From positions 1-64,000 of IMG/VR virus record IMGVR_UViG_3300037882_003357: 64,000 nucleotides of DNA; one strand, 5' to 3'. The position numbers and the translations under genes were made by a program. The notes under the pieces were generated by a model. That model did not search any database, was not told the DNA's origin, and worked only from the letters and a program-made list of their open reading frames with translations. This DNA comes from a virus. This document shows, in pieces, positions 31,439 through 41,283 of the stretch (positions are counted from its first letter, which is position 1; each line of letters begins with the position of its first letter).

Positions 31439-32177
31439 AAGATTTTGCTTTTTGCGTTCTGCGGTAGGAATTAACGAAGGTGCCAGGTTCCCAAGTTACA
31501 TCTTCATATTCCGTCATGCCGAGTAAGTCCATACTGTAAAAAGTATCTCTTTCAGAACGAGGATTCTTTCCATGTCTTTTTGCCCAACCTGTAAGGGTAA
31601 GCTTTTCACCTGTTAGTTTAGCAATTACGTAAGTACTGTCACGCTTATTGCTTGCTTGTTCTGCGGTGGTAGACCATTTACAGTTTTCTTTGCAATAGTG
31701 ACTTTCTACCTGGATTCTGTCTAAGGTGCAATCATTTGGAATATCTCCCATGTCAGCATAGAATGCTTCAAAAGATTCTTGCCATTCTGAACACACCGAA
31801 ATACCTCTTCCTCCATAACTAGAGTAATCTTTATGCTTAGGATTAGAGCATCTTTCGCGCATGTTTGTCCAAACACTATAAATTTTAGTGCCTGATTTAC
31901 CATGGGTTCTATGACTAGGGTTATTTTTGTGGTATTCTGTCATTACTTCGCGCATCACTTCTGTTCGATAACACCCACAACTAATAGTTTTGCCTGTTTT
32001 AATCGAATAAGCAAGACTCCATTTAGTATTAGAGCCGCAAGAACACTGAACTAAAAATCTTTTGTTGCATTTTTCATCAACTGCATAGTTTAGAATTGTT
32101 AAAAGACCAAAAGTTTGACCAATAAAATCTCTATTGCGTGCCACAATAAACTCACGATAATGAAAAGGATATCCCAA
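31428..32177 (-). CDS. HNH homing endonuclease
   Basis: A 249-residue protein of the phage HNH family: an N-terminal zinc-type segment (CSCGSNTKW, SCGCYR), then YSVWTNMRERC, YSSYGGRGISVCSEW and LDRIQ...NCKWSTTAEQASNKR, and a C-terminal HTH-like tail. It may have inserted between the peptidase and the tail-tip gene. The 5' end covers a rightward late-type motif; starting instead at the GTG at 32144 would spare it. Confidence 0.85.
   Translation of the reverse strand: MGYPFHYREFIVARNRDFIGQTFGLLTILNYAVDEKCNKRFLVQCSCGSNTKWSLAYSIKTGKTISCGCYRTEVMREVMTEYHKNNPSHRTHGKSGTKIYSVWTNMRERCSNPKHKDYSSYGGRGISVCSEWQESFEAFYADMGDIPNDCTLDRIQVESHYCKENCKWSTTAEQASNKRDSTYVIAKLTGEKLTLTGWAKRHGKNPRSERDTFYSMDLLGMTEYEDVTWEPGTFVNSYRRTQKAKSYDY
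32156..32165 (+). promoter_or_regulatory. Late-type promoter motif GATAATGAAA
   Basis: Copy with downstream GGATATCC, about 60-90 bases before the tail-tip gene, inside the start of the opposing HNH gene. Confidence 0.5.
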
Positions 32178-32255
32178 TTATAGCAACGCGCTTGAAATAG
32201 CGCAAATGCAAGGCAGGTCGTTATTCCACCGAAACTCGCGCTAGCCCTTGGCCTA

Positions 32256-35200
32256 ATGGTCGTCAGCACTTTGCTGAGCCTTTTGATGCCAAAACCGAAA
32301 AAAGGAGCAAGTCCAGATGCAACATCAATCAACGTTCAGAGCGGTTCCCCGCTAACGCGCATTTTCGGAACTGCTGTAGTTGGAGGTACTGTAGTGGATT
32401 CAGTAACTCCTAGTCCAACCCGCAGTGGTGGAAAAGGAGGTAGTCTTGGTGGAGGTAAAAATAGGCAGGAGGTAAAAATAGGGTCGTGGTTGGCAATTTT
32501 GGGAGAAGGTGAACGTCCCTGGAACTCCATTATGAGAGCAGGTTCCACAGTTCCTATCAGTGTGACGATTCCTAATGGCGTCCTAGCCACAGGATTACAA
32601 GAAAAAGGAAGACTAGTATCTGCTGGAAGTGGTTTACAATCTCGCTTCTCTTTTACAAGAACTTACAGTAGCACCACAAGCATCCAAACAATGCGGGTGC
32701 TAACAGATATTTCACTTCTTCAGAGCGGCTATGGTACAGGAACACAATACATTCTCGTTGCGTTAGGAAACAGTTCTTGGGTAATTCCTAACAACATCAT
32801 CGACAACACTTCAAATATCGACTATGCACTAGATTTTAAGTACACTCCTGCTGTGGGTGTTAGCACCTTTCTGGGTGACTGCGTAGGAGTGCAGCTTGCG
32901 CTCATTCAAGATGGCTTTCTGTATCGCACAACAGCCTCTGAGTTTATTCTTTCTCCAGTAACCCATCCAGGCACTAACGGAGCCTTTCAGACTTTTTCTG
33001 GAAGCACACTTTTTTCTAGTTTCACGCTGAAATACAACTTAGCTTCCCAGGAACTGACTTCGACTACTGGAAGTGTGAGTAGCTTAGGCGGTGCCATTAG
33101 TGTGGTGTATCTCATATCTGTCCAAGATGGTGAAATCACAGGAGCACTTTCAAAACCCACAGACATTAACTTTGCAATTAAGGAAAATTCTCTAGCCTAC
33201 AACTATCTTCAGGAACAAAACGGAGAACTTGCACTGAAGAAAATCTGGATGAATGACCAGCTTTGGTACGATGCAACTACAACTGACAGCGAACAACTGA
33301 CCAAGAACGGCGAAAGACTTCCATACTTTACCTTTTATTCCGGTAGTCTCGCGCAAACACAAGACGCTACGTTTGTGGCGCTTCGTGGTGCTAACAAGAT
33401 GCCTGGATATCAAGGGTACTCTTACATCACTTACAACAATCTTCCTCTCAATGACTGGGGAAACAACTATCCAACAAGTAAATATTTGGTAGAAAGTACT
33501 CTTCCCGCAACTCCTGAAGTCATTGTAGAAGATGCCATGTATCGCAGTGGTGCGATGTACAACAAACCTCTTTTAGAAGGGAAAGATTGGGCATGGGCAA
33601 CTAACCCTGACACTGGAGCTAGACTCGTTACAGGAGCTACTTATGATGGCGTGGGCATTGACGGCTACACGGTGTCGTTTGACAGCAACGACCTTAAGCG
33701 TGTGTGGAATGAAATAGGACAAATGTTCCGCATTGCAGTGGTGAGTAATCCCACTCTATCTTATGAGCAAGCTCCACAACGAGGATTTAACCAGCTCAAT
33801 CCTCCAATGTACAAGATTGTTCCACTTGTGGGAGAACGCACCATTGATGTGGAAGCAATCAACTTAGGGATTGAGGATTCCAGTCAGGAACTTCCTTGGG
33901 CTACAGGATTGGAAGATAAGAAGAGTGAAGAAATTCCTGGGAGTGTGGAAGTTCAATATTACAATAACAACAAAACGGGAGAACGTGAATCGGTAAGTGT
34001 GGATAGAAGCACTTATCAGATTGCGGGTACCTACACGTTTGCCACTAACTACTTTGCAAATAGACGAGAATCCACAGCTAATGCCATTGCTAATTTCATT
34101 CTGTTTCAAGGACTTGAGAGAGCGCGTCAAATCAACAGTGCGGTGCTTCCTAACACCTTGCTAGGAATGCAAACGCTGGTTAAATGGAAAGACACATCAG
34201 GAAATGAGACTCTTTCCTTGCGTCCTCAGAAGATAGTGCTAGGAGCTAATGGGAAAACCGAAATCATTGGTATTTCAGTGAATCCTGCACCTCCTTCTGG
34301 AAGCATTACCACGGATGGAATTGCTGATGGAAGCAGACCGCTTTATGTAAGCACGAATCCTGAAATACTTTGGATTGAAGGGTATGCTTTCACCACTCCC
34401 ACTTCAGGAAACAAAAACGTAGTAAACATCTGGAGCGTTAACAAGTTTGGTTCTCCCGTAAGTGACACTGCTTCTATCCTTATTAGTGCTGACAGTGGTG
34501 CAACGTTCAGCACAACAAGCTTAAACTCAATTAGCTCAAATGCTCAGCGAGTTAAAATTGATGCTTTTGTTCCCACTGCTCGTAAAGAGCATCGCTATTA
34601 CGAGATTGACAGAGGCACTCACATTGATGTGGATGTAGGGCAATACACTACTCTCAATTCAGTCGATGAAGTGTATTTGTATGATGCAACTAAGAATATT
34701 ATGTACATCGAAGGTGTTGGTGTGGTGGGATTTGCCACTGCAACGCTGATTGGCACCAACAAATACCGACTCACCAATCTATTATTCAACCTTGGGCAGA
34801 GTGGTTTGGACAGCATTACTCCTCCTAGCTCTTGGAGTGTTCCTGCTGAAGCAGTGATTTTCTTAGGCGCTCCTTACGAGCTGATAGTGCCGAGCAGCTT
34901 CAATCAAGGAGATGCTCTCACTCTCTCTGCCGTGACTGCCACAGCAAGTTCTGGCAACCTCACAAGAGCATTTAGGAAGGCAAATGCTTCTCCCCGTCCT
35001 CCTCTTCTTCGTCACATTCAATTTGCGGCTGCTGACAATGCTGTAGAGGTGGCTTGGAGTCCAAGTGTGAGTCAAAGCACTCTCATCGTTCCTGACCTGT
35101 TTAACGACCCGCTACAGGCCGCGCCTGAAAGCTACACGATTAGATTCTGGGAAGGCGTGACTTTGCGACGGAATTTCTCAGGAATTACCGCAAGATTTGT

Positions 35201-35339
35201 GTCATACAGCGAAGCGCAGCAAACCACCGATGGAGTGGTCAGCCGCGCTGCTTTAGAAGTGGAGATTATTCAGGAAGGGAATGTGGCTACTCTCCTGAGT
35301 GTCCCGCGAATTTCTTTGGTTTCTGGACTTTTGGTTTAG
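32256..35339 (+). CDS. Tail-tip (J/hub-like) protein
   Basis: A 1,027-residue tail protein. The N-terminus is hydrophobic then MPKPKKG with repeated Gly-rich linker (GGKGGSLGGGKN), followed by the inner-domain pattern IFGTAVVGGTVVD and KKIWMNDQLWYD typical of TipJ-type tail proteins that hold receptor-binding fibres. The middle (FDSNDLKRVWNEIGQ) and the fibronectin-like end fit too. The frame is open back to 32196 and the residues before the ATG (PPKLALALGL) look coding. An ATT at 32223 with AGGCAGG upstream may be the real start. Confidence 0.75.
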   Translation: MVVSTLLSLLMPKPKKGASPDATSINVQSGSPLTRIFGTAVVGGTVVDSVTPSPTRSGGKGGSLGGGKNRQEVKIGSWLAILGEGERPWNSIMRAGSTVPISVTIPNGVLATGLQEKGRLVSAGSGLQSRFSFTRTYSSTTSIQTMRVLTDISLLQSGYGTGTQYILVALGNSSWVIPNNIIDNTSNIDYALDFKYTPAVGVSTFLGDCVGVQLALIQDGFLYRTTASEFILSPVTHPGTNGAFQTFSGSTLFSSFTLKYNLASQELTSTTGSVSSLGGAISVVYLISVQDGEITGALSKPTDINFAIKENSLAYNYLQEQNGELALKKIWMNDQLWYDATTTDSEQLTKNGERLPYFTFYSGSLAQTQDATFVALRGANKMPGYQGYSYITYNNLPLNDWGNNYPTSKYLVESTLPATPEVIVEDAMYRSGAMYNKPLLEGKDWAWATNPDTGARLVTGATYDGVGIDGYTVSFDSNDLKRVWNEIGQMFRIAVVSNPTLSYEQAPQRGFNQLNPPMYKIVPLVGERTIDVEAINLGIEDSSQELPWATGLEDKKSEEIPGSVEVQYYNNNKTGERESVSVDRSTYQIAGTYTFATNYFANRRESTANAIANFILFQGLERARQINSAVLPNTLLGMQTLVKWKDTSGNETLSLRPQKIVLGANGKTEIIGISVNPAPPSGSITTDGIADGSRPLYVSTNPEILWIEGYAFTTPTSGNKNVVNIWSVNKFGSPVSDTASILISADSGATFSTTSLNSISSNAQRVKIDAFVPTARKEHRYYEIDRGTHIDVDVGQYTTLNSVDEVYLYDATKNIMYIEGVGVVGFATATLIGTNKYRLTNLLFNLGQSGLDSITPPSSWSVPAEAVIFLGAPYELIVPSSFNQGDALTLSAVTATASSGNLTRAFRKANASPRPPLLRHIQFAAADNAVEVAWSPSVSQSTLIVPDLFNDPLQAAPESYTIRFWEGVTLRRNFSGITARFVSYSEAQQTTDGVVSRAALEVEIIQEGNVATLLSVPRISLVSGLLV

Positions 35340-35694
35340 GGAGAACTTCTGCTAGTTCTTCCTCTGTAGGCCAGTGAAAGACTGTAGTATCTTCAACATT
35401 CACCACTGCTTCTAGAGTCTCGGGCAGAGCTTCAGCCAATTGTGCAGACATTTTTGGCGAAAGACTCAGGTAGTCAGTAACGTTGAAGATTGCATTATTC
35501 ACAGTAAGCTTTCCTAAAGAACTACTTACGTTTCCTCCCTCCACTTGCCAATCTAGGATTAGCGTAGGGTCGAAGTGCTGTTTGATAACGAACATCGCTG
35601 CTTCGTCTACTGTCTCTGCTGATGCAGCGAAAGCAGTTTCACAAGTGGTTGCATTGCAGACTTTGGGTTGCCATTTGAATTGAAATAGTGTCAT
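35287..35694 (-). CDS. Hypothetical protein (135 aa)
   Basis: Acidic protein with a lysine-rich end. Overlaps the 3' end of the tail-tip gene by 53 bases and the start of its own stop-sharing neighbour by one base. Not recognised. Confidence 0.65.
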   Translation of the reverse strand: MTLFQFKWQPKVCNATTCETAFAASAETVDEAAMFVIKQHFDPTLILDWQVEGGNVSSSLGKLTVNNAIFNVTDYLSLSPKMSAQLAEALPETLEAVVNVEDTTVFHWPTEEELAEVLPKPKVQKPKKFAGHSGE

Positions 35695-36188
35695 TAAGTT
35701 GTTTCCTCTAATTTAGATTCATTTTCTTCGTAGAAATCTCGAGGCTTTGTAGCTGCGATGAACAGACTGGTTAGAATTGATTGGTGCTGCTCAGCACTAA
35801 AGCCTAGCAAAGCTTCTGTAATCCTGGTGTCAGCAGAATAGAGTGAAGCAATCTCTGCAAAGGTGTCTACCACTTCAGCAGGAGTTAAAGGAGGTAGCAT
35901 TTTTCGTGGTTGCCAGCCTCCACCAGCAGGTTTGTAGCCAGAGCTAGTGGTGCCCGCTCCTGAAGCCAAAGTGATTGGTGTTCCTTCTGGAAGCACGATG
36001 CGAAGATATGTCCTTCCATCGTTAGTGGCAGCAGTCTCGTAGGTAATGGTGTCTCCTTCTTTAGGAGAAAAGCCTCTAGAGAAGATGCTTTTTTCTTCAT
36101 CTTGCACGTACACCTTATAGCTTACGCTATCTGGGTACTTAGAATTGAACGCGCACTGTTCAACAGCAGTAACGATTGATTGAGGCAT
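35694..36188 (-). CDS. Hypothetical protein (164 aa)
   Basis: An OB-like strand-rich first half (YKVYVQDEEKSIFSRGF, RTYLRIVLPEG), a Gly-rich linker and a helical second half. An ssDNA- or RNA-binding role is possible but not shown. Leftward cassette. Confidence 0.6.
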   Translation of the reverse strand: MPQSIVTAVEQCAFNSKYPDSVSYKVYVQDEEKSIFSRGFSPKEGDTITYETAATNDGRTYLRIVLPEGTPITLASGAGTTSSGYKPAGGGWQPRKMLPPLTPAEVVDTFAEIASLYSADTRITEALLGFSAEQHQSILTSLFIAATKPRDFYEENESKLEETT

Positions 36189-36190
36189 GA

Positions 36191-36365
36191 TTAAAGATTC
36201 CTGTAAGCGTCAACAATTTCATCGTAACCAAAGAGGTCTAAAGCATCTCCTAAGATGTCAGCAGCTTTGATTTGTGCTGCAATCCCAATCATCCAGGGAA
36301 AGTGACCGTAAGTCTTTAATTCGGTCTATTAGTTCATCGCGGGCTGATTGTGTTCTTTGTTTCAT
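36191..36365 (-). pseudogene. Small gene split by a frameshift
   Basis: An ATG at 36365 opens a 35-codon frame (RDELIDRIKD) that stops at 36258. A second frame, shifted by +1 near GAATTAAAGACT, carries a coding-looking TYGHFPWMIGIAAQIKAADI and ends at 36191, just before the next gene. Together they would make one protein of about 57 residues, so either a frameshift mutation or a programmed shift is present. Confidence 0.4.
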
Positions 36366-37021
36366 ACAGGGCTTCCTTGTTCTTGGACTCGTTGTTCTAG
36401 TTTAGCACGATTTGAAGCACTTAAGCTTTCAATGTAGTTTTCAGGAGTATTACCTACAGACAAGCTTACACACCCAGAATATGTTTCTAGCGCATTTTCA
36501 AATATGATATCCGCAGTAGCTGCAACATGCACAGAAAACTTGAGGATAGACTGCTCATCTAGTTTTCTGGAAAGTTTTTCTGCCCAACCCGCAAGCTTTC
36601 CTTCTGTCAAATATTCATCAAGGTTAGAAGGAAAGCTGAAAAGATTAAAAACGTCCGTTTCTTCCGCAGCAACAAAAATAGGCGAAAAACAGTTCTGAAT
36701 GTTGGCATACCAAAACAGCACATCTCCCATTTCTGCATCAAGGTCTGATAAGGAACTTATTGCCTCATCAGTGTCGAGAGTGCCGTCAAATGAATCTACA
36801 GTGTAACAAGCTTCTCTGAACTCATGCAGTTCTGCAATAAAACCCATCACCGCACGAAGCATCCTCACTGCAAAAGCAGGTTGTGAGTCTTCATCTTTAT
36901 TTATGTATTTGGGAAAACTTGCGTTTTCCACAAATTCCAAGTAATCAGCGTCTAGTGTGAACGAGAAAATTAGTGGTTTATTTGAATTAATATGCGCATC
37001 GTCGTCATAAATGAGTGACAT
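36362..37021 (-). CDS. MazG-like nucleotide pyrophosphohydrolase
   Basis: A 219-residue protein with FIAELHEFREACYT and, about 35 residues later, DAEMGDVLFWYANI, the E-x2-E and E-x2-D metal motifs of the MazG/all-alpha NTP pyrophosphohydrolases. Phage MazG proteins are thought to sanitise nucleotides or lower ppGpp. Start at MSLIYDDD with AGGTAG upstream, behind a TTGCGG/TATGCT promoter. Confidence 0.72.
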   Translation of the reverse strand: MSLIYDDDAHINSNKPLIFSFTLDADYLEFVENASFPKYINKDEDSQPAFAVRMLRAVMGFIAELHEFREACYTVDSFDGTLDTDEAISSLSDLDAEMGDVLFWYANIQNCFSPIFVAAEETDVFNLFSFPSNLDEYLTEGKLAGWAEKLSRKLDEQSILKFSVHVAATADIIFENALETYSGCVSLSVGNTPENYIESLSASNRAKLEQRVQEQGSPV

Positions 37022-37048
37022 AAGGCTACCTAACGAGACAACATGTTC

Positions 37049-37078
37049 AGCATAACACAGAAAATACGCAAGCCGCAA
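37049..37078 (-). promoter_or_regulatory. Sigma-70-like leftward promoter
   Basis: TTGCGG, 18-base spacer, TATGCT with an upstream TGT (extended -10), 28 bases before the MazG-like ATG. The same TGTTATGCT occurs upstream of the gene at 5220. Confidence 0.6.
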
Positions 37079-37301
37079 TGCATAAAAGAGAAATTAGCCT
37101 GACATACACAAAATAAGCACATTTACGGGTAGTACGCGATATTGCATACTGTTGTGGTCAAAATCTACACATGCTGCATTATGTGCTACCTTGCTCTTAT
37201 TTACTTGGTTATGCTGCCTTGTCAACCTTCTCTTATATAATACTCTTATAGCCAGGGTTGACAGCTTGCATGTGGCGGCAGAATGTGTTGGGTAGCAGAT
37301 A
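37079..37301. other. Divergent intergenic region, possible origin or regulatory site
   Basis: 223 bases between the leftward MazG-like gene and the rightward replication gene. AT-rich with TATATAATACTC and two TTGTCA/TTGACA-like boxes at odd spacing, and an inverted CACAT/ATGTG around GCTGCATT. Plasmid initiators of this type often bind next to their gene, so an origin here is conceivable. I see no clear iterons. Confidence 0.35.
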
Positions 37302-40300
37302 TTGAAAAGTGATGATAAGATAATTGTTAATGAGAAAGAATTAATGCGTAATATGCAATCACAACAAGAAACGAGTCTGCTAAGACAGTGTGAAACATTC
37401 AAATCCTTAATGGAAGATTGCCCTGTTTGTGGAGAGAGATGCAGCGGTAAACCTGTTAAGTGGGTACGTGAAGACGAAACACTAATTAATCGGGGCGTTT
37501 GGTGTTTTAAGGCAGACATGAACCATCCTCCAAATGGTTGGTCATTAAAGCAGAGCGTAAAAGGGTTCATCACGGCAACCGTGACGAGCGAAGAGGCTAA
37601 GACGCTCTGGGATACTATTGTCAAGGACGCAAGATGGGGGGCAAAATCATCAGGAGCTTCCCGCCATCCTCAAGGAATGGGCAAAAAGACTAAAGCAGTT
37701 TCAGCACAGTATTTCATTTCTCAGAAAGCAAAGAATGCTTTTGTGGAGCAGCTTGTGCAGTATGGGTATTATGCACATCGAAAAGATGCTGCGGCAGCAG
37801 ACTTATTTGCTAGAGGACTCACTGAGGAGCAAATCATTAAGCACAAGATTTTTGACCTTGAACAGCAAGGTCACACGCCGTCACGCATTGACGCAGAGCA
37901 GCGCACAACTGCGTTGGAGTGGTTAGGCCGTAAAGCGTTTCGCGGTTTGGAGAAAGGTGACACTTGGAAGCTTTCCCACAGACTCGATGGCTACTTAGTG
38001 CCTATTTTCAATTACAACCAGGAAATCACAGGATTCCAAATTCGTACTTACCCTCATGTGATTAAGCAAGCCGAAAGCAATCAGCGAGAAATGAAGCGAC
38101 TGTTGAAAGAAGGCTACACGGTGCACAACAGCGAAGAGGAGATTGTAGAGCGCTTCAAGAACAAAGGTGTGTATGTTCCACCTAAGTACTTGTGGGCTAA
38201 GGGAATCACACAGGCAGGAAAGGAGGTCAGCTCACATTTGTCAATGGGACATGAACTTCCCTTGCAGACATTGAAGGCTGCTGTGCCCTCTAAGACGCTT
38301 CTCTTCGTCGAAGGTACTTTGAAGCCTATTGTGGTTTACGAGAGGCTTGGAGGTCAATTTCATGTGCTTGGAGCAGCAGGTGGAAGCTTCACATCTAGTC
38401 GCACAATTCTACTACACACTCTTCAAGCTTTCGTGCAAGAATACGCCATTCAAAACGTTGTGTGGCTTGCTGATGCTGGTTCCTACGCTCGTACTACCCA
38501 AGTAGCCGAGACTCAAGCTGAGTACCGAGAACGCAGAGAACGAGAGCTGCATCTGAAAGACTACACAGAAGATGCTTATGGACGAGTGCCTACGCTGAAG
38601 TCAGAAGCACGTAAGGCTGCATGGGCAATCATTAATGCTGAGATGCGCGAACTTAGCGGTAAGTGGGCAGATGTGAAAATCACTAAAGAGCGTCCCTACA
38701 AGCGTTCTAATGTGGTGAATAACATTGCCTATGCCAAAGACTTTGTAGAGCGATGTGGACTGAGCTTCTCAGTTGCAGATTGGGGGCAGTTAGAAGTTGA
38801 GGGAGAGAAGGATTCTCTAGACCCTGACGTGGTAGACACTGGAAAGATTCTTGCTGCACTTCCTCCAAAGCTACAGCAAGTAGATGAGAATGCGCCATTT
38901 AAGCAAGCTAGACTGAATGCCTTTTACAACAACCACCACAGAACAGTTGCTTTTAACTTTCCCAGGCAGCAGTACAACACCGTTAAAATTGAGTCCAGTG
39001 ACGAAATCGTATCTGCCATTGCTACTCATCCTGAAATAAAAATTAAGATGATTGGTACTCCAACAGGTATTGGAAAGAGTACTGTTGTGTCTTCAATTCC
39101 CTTTCAAGAAATGGGATACGACAAGCTTATTTACGTTTCTCAGACCACTCGCAATCCTGTGACTGCTGAGATTGAAAGTTTATTTTATCCTGTGGAAGGT
39201 AGGCATGACGGTCTTGTGCGTGTAGAAGGGCAGCTAACTCCTAACGGTCATTACGTAAACAGACGAGCTAATGGTAACGAAGAAAGACAAACAGAGCCTA
39301 ACTGTGCAAGGTTTGCCGAGCATAATGCTGCTAGAGAAAATCACTTAGACACTCAGGGTATTTGCCATTCTTGCCCATTTTTGAAGGATTGCCGCAGCGG
39401 TGAGCATGAACACTACAATTACCTTTACCAGCGAGCGCAGTCTAGGCAGCATCCTATGCTACGCGCCACCACAGCGGTGCTGAATCCTGCGGACATTAAC
39501 GAGAAAACTATGATTGTCTTTGATGAAAACTATCAGTGCGCTCCACCTTCTGAGGAAGTTAGTTTTTCTGCTGGCGACTTTGCGGAGTACATTAGTCTCA
39601 TAGATAGAAAGTTTGGTGTTGAGCAGGGTGGTTTAGTGGTTGACAAATTGGGAAACATCCAGCCAGGAAGCATTCCTTTTGAAATGTTGCCTAGCATTGC
39701 CGAGCAAGTAAATCAAGACCTCATCGAAAAGAGAAAGCGCTTAAGCCAGTGCAACTCAAAACAGCGTATACTTCCCGCTAAGGCTGTAAAGTTCGTGAAT
39801 TTATTGCTTGCCAAAACTCGATGGAACTTTAACGAGTATTCACAAACATTCACTGCGACCGTTCGGAATGAACACGTACTTTCATTAATTGAAAATGCTG
39901 GTACGGTCGTCTTAATGGACGCTACATGTATTCCTGAAATCTTCTGTGTTGAGTACGGACTAAATCCTGAAGACTGTTTGTTCGTTACAGCGGACGATAA
40001 AGCCACTGAAAACGTTACTGTTGTTCCGCTATTAACAGAGCACTGGAATGGTCGTCAGTACAGCACTGACAAGCAGACGATTCTTGACAGGACGCGTAAA
40101 GGTGCTGAAGAACTTCACGGCGAGGGTAATGTAGGAACAATATCTTTTAAGGCTAATATTGCTCCAGGAGACATGAAATGGGGTGGTGAAAGCCGAGGAA
40201 GTAACCGCTTTGCTCAAAAGACTGCTGTTATAGCCGCAGGGCTTCCTTTCATAAACATTGATGCCATGTCTAGACGCTACATGCTGCATAAGGAGAAGTA

Positions 40301-41051
40301 TGAAGAACTTGGAATCTCTGAAGAAAACTACCAGAACACTCTTCTACATGCGGAGATTAAGCAAGGGATGGGAAGGCTTCGTGGCTTTCACCGTACAGAA
40401 CCGCTTAAATTCTACATTTTGTGCAACGCCAGCTTCCCACAACTAGAAGCCGAAGGTTACAAAGTGGAGCCTGAGCTTCTTGCTGATTGGGGTGTTACGG
40501 AAGCCTACACTACTCAACTTGAAAGCATTGATGCTCTGATTCCTGCTCTTAAAAAGCTTTGCAGGGAAGGAGTAAAAATGACTCAACAGGCATTGGCGAA
40601 TGCTGCGGATAAGAGCAGACAATCGGTCAGTAAACAGCTTAAAAAACTTGGCGTGACTCTTGCTGATTTGGCAGAGTTAGCTAAGCAAAGCGTTGCAAGT
40701 GCTCTTCCTGTCCCTGCTGCGAGATTTTTTGGTCTCACTCCTGAACTTAAAGAAGACATCAAGAAGCGTAAAGAGCGCGTAGAAGCAGGACAGATTGACG
40801 AACTTGCTCAGTACCAGGAACTTGCTTCACAAGCTGAGGTAGTGAGAGCATTACAGAGCATTCAGGAGGGTTGGTATCCTAAAGGGATAAGGCGAACAGA
40901 CTTGTTCTATCTTCAGACCACATTGCTCAGCAACATTACAAGAGACATAAGATTTGCAAGTGGTAGACAAAACATGAGTGTGTGGGATACAATCGTAGAT
41001 GAATGGGAAACAGAACAAATTTTGGAAGATATTTATGCATGCACTGCATAA
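37302..41051 (+). CDS. CyRepA1-like replication protein (DUF3854 primase plus helicase)
   Basis: A 1,249-residue replication protein. An N-terminal Cys pair (CPVCGERC) is followed by a Toprim-like DUF3854 region, LLFVEGTLKPIVVYE and GAAGGSFTSS (about 340-370). A helicase core follows, with Walker A GTPTGIGKST (about 590), VFDEN (about 740) and motif VI QGMGRLRG (about 1,022). A C-terminal HTH (QQALANAADKSRQSVSKQL) ends it. This is the layout of cyanobacterial plasmid initiators. TTG start; an ATG at MRNMQSQ is an alternative. Confidence 0.7.
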   Translation: MKSDDKIIVNEKELMRNMQSQQETSLLRQCETFKSLMEDCPVCGERCSGKPVKWVREDETLINRGVWCFKADMNHPPNGWSLKQSVKGFITATVTSEEAKTLWDTIVKDARWGAKSSGASRHPQGMGKKTKAVSAQYFISQKAKNAFVEQLVQYGYYAHRKDAAAADLFARGLTEEQIIKHKIFDLEQQGHTPSRIDAEQRTTALEWLGRKAFRGLEKGDTWKLSHRLDGYLVPIFNYNQEITGFQIRTYPHVIKQAESNQREMKRLLKEGYTVHNSEEEIVERFKNKGVYVPPKYLWAKGITQAGKEVSSHLSMGHELPLQTLKAAVPSKTLLFVEGTLKPIVVYERLGGQFHVLGAAGGSFTSSRTILLHTLQAFVQEYAIQNVVWLADAGSYARTTQVAETQAEYRERRERELHLKDYTEDAYGRVPTLKSEARKAAWAIINAEMRELSGKWADVKITKERPYKRSNVVNNIAYAKDFVERCGLSFSVADWGQLEVEGEKDSLDPDVVDTGKILAALPPKLQQVDENAPFKQARLNAFYNNHHRTVAFNFPRQQYNTVKIESSDEIVSAIATHPEIKIKMIGTPTGIGKSTVVSSIPFQEMGYDKLIYVSQTTRNPVTAEIESLFYPVEGRHDGLVRVEGQLTPNGHYVNRRANGNEERQTEPNCARFAEHNAARENHLDTQGICHSCPFLKDCRSGEHEHYNYLYQRAQSRQHPMLRATTAVLNPADINEKTMIVFDENYQCAPPSEEVSFSAGDFAEYISLIDRKFGVEQGGLVVDKLGNIQPGSIPFEMLPSIAEQVNQDLIEKRKRLSQCNSKQRILPAKAVKFVNLLLAKTRWNFNEYSQTFTATVRNEHVLSLIENAGTVVLMDATCIPEIFCVEYGLNPEDCLFVTADDKATENVTVVPLLTEHWNGRQYSTDKQTILDRTRKGAEELHGEGNVGTISFKANIAPGDMKWGGESRGSNRFAQKTAVIAAGLPFINIDAMSRRYMLHKEKYEELGISEENYQNTLLHAEIKQGMGRLRGFHRTEPLKFYILCNASFPQLEAEGYKVEPELLADWGVTEAYTTQLESIDALIPALKKLCREGVKMTQQALANAADKSRQSVSKQLKKLGVTLADLAELAKQSVASALPVPAARFFGLTPELKEDIKKRKERVEAGQIDELAQYQELASQAEVVRALQSIQEGWYPKGIRRTDLFYLQTTLLSNITRDIRFASGRQNMSVWDTIVDEWETEQILEDIYACTA

Positions 41052-41283
41052 TCAAAATCGTACAGACGCAGAAGTTCTTGCCAAATATTTTGAAAAGCAT
41101 GGCGCTAGAGCTTATGTGGTTTCAGGAATACTAAAAGAAAACGGTGATGTCGGTGTATATCTGTGCAGCTCACTTCCAAAAGCTGTCGCGAGATTGGATG
41201 ATTTTCATTCTCCAGCATTTGTATACTTACAGACTTTGAAAGGAGAAATTATTCCACTAAGCGAGTTATCGCGACATGTCTAA
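41035..41283 (+). CDS. Small hypothetical protein (82 aa)
   Basis: Start at ATG within the last codons of the replication gene (MHALHNQN). Soluble, mixed fold. Overlaps the next gene by eight bases. Unknown. Confidence 0.6.
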   Translation: MHALHNQNRTDAEVLAKYFEKHGARAYVVSGILKENGDVGVYLCSSLPKAVARLDDFHSPAFVYLQTLKGEIIPLSELSRHV

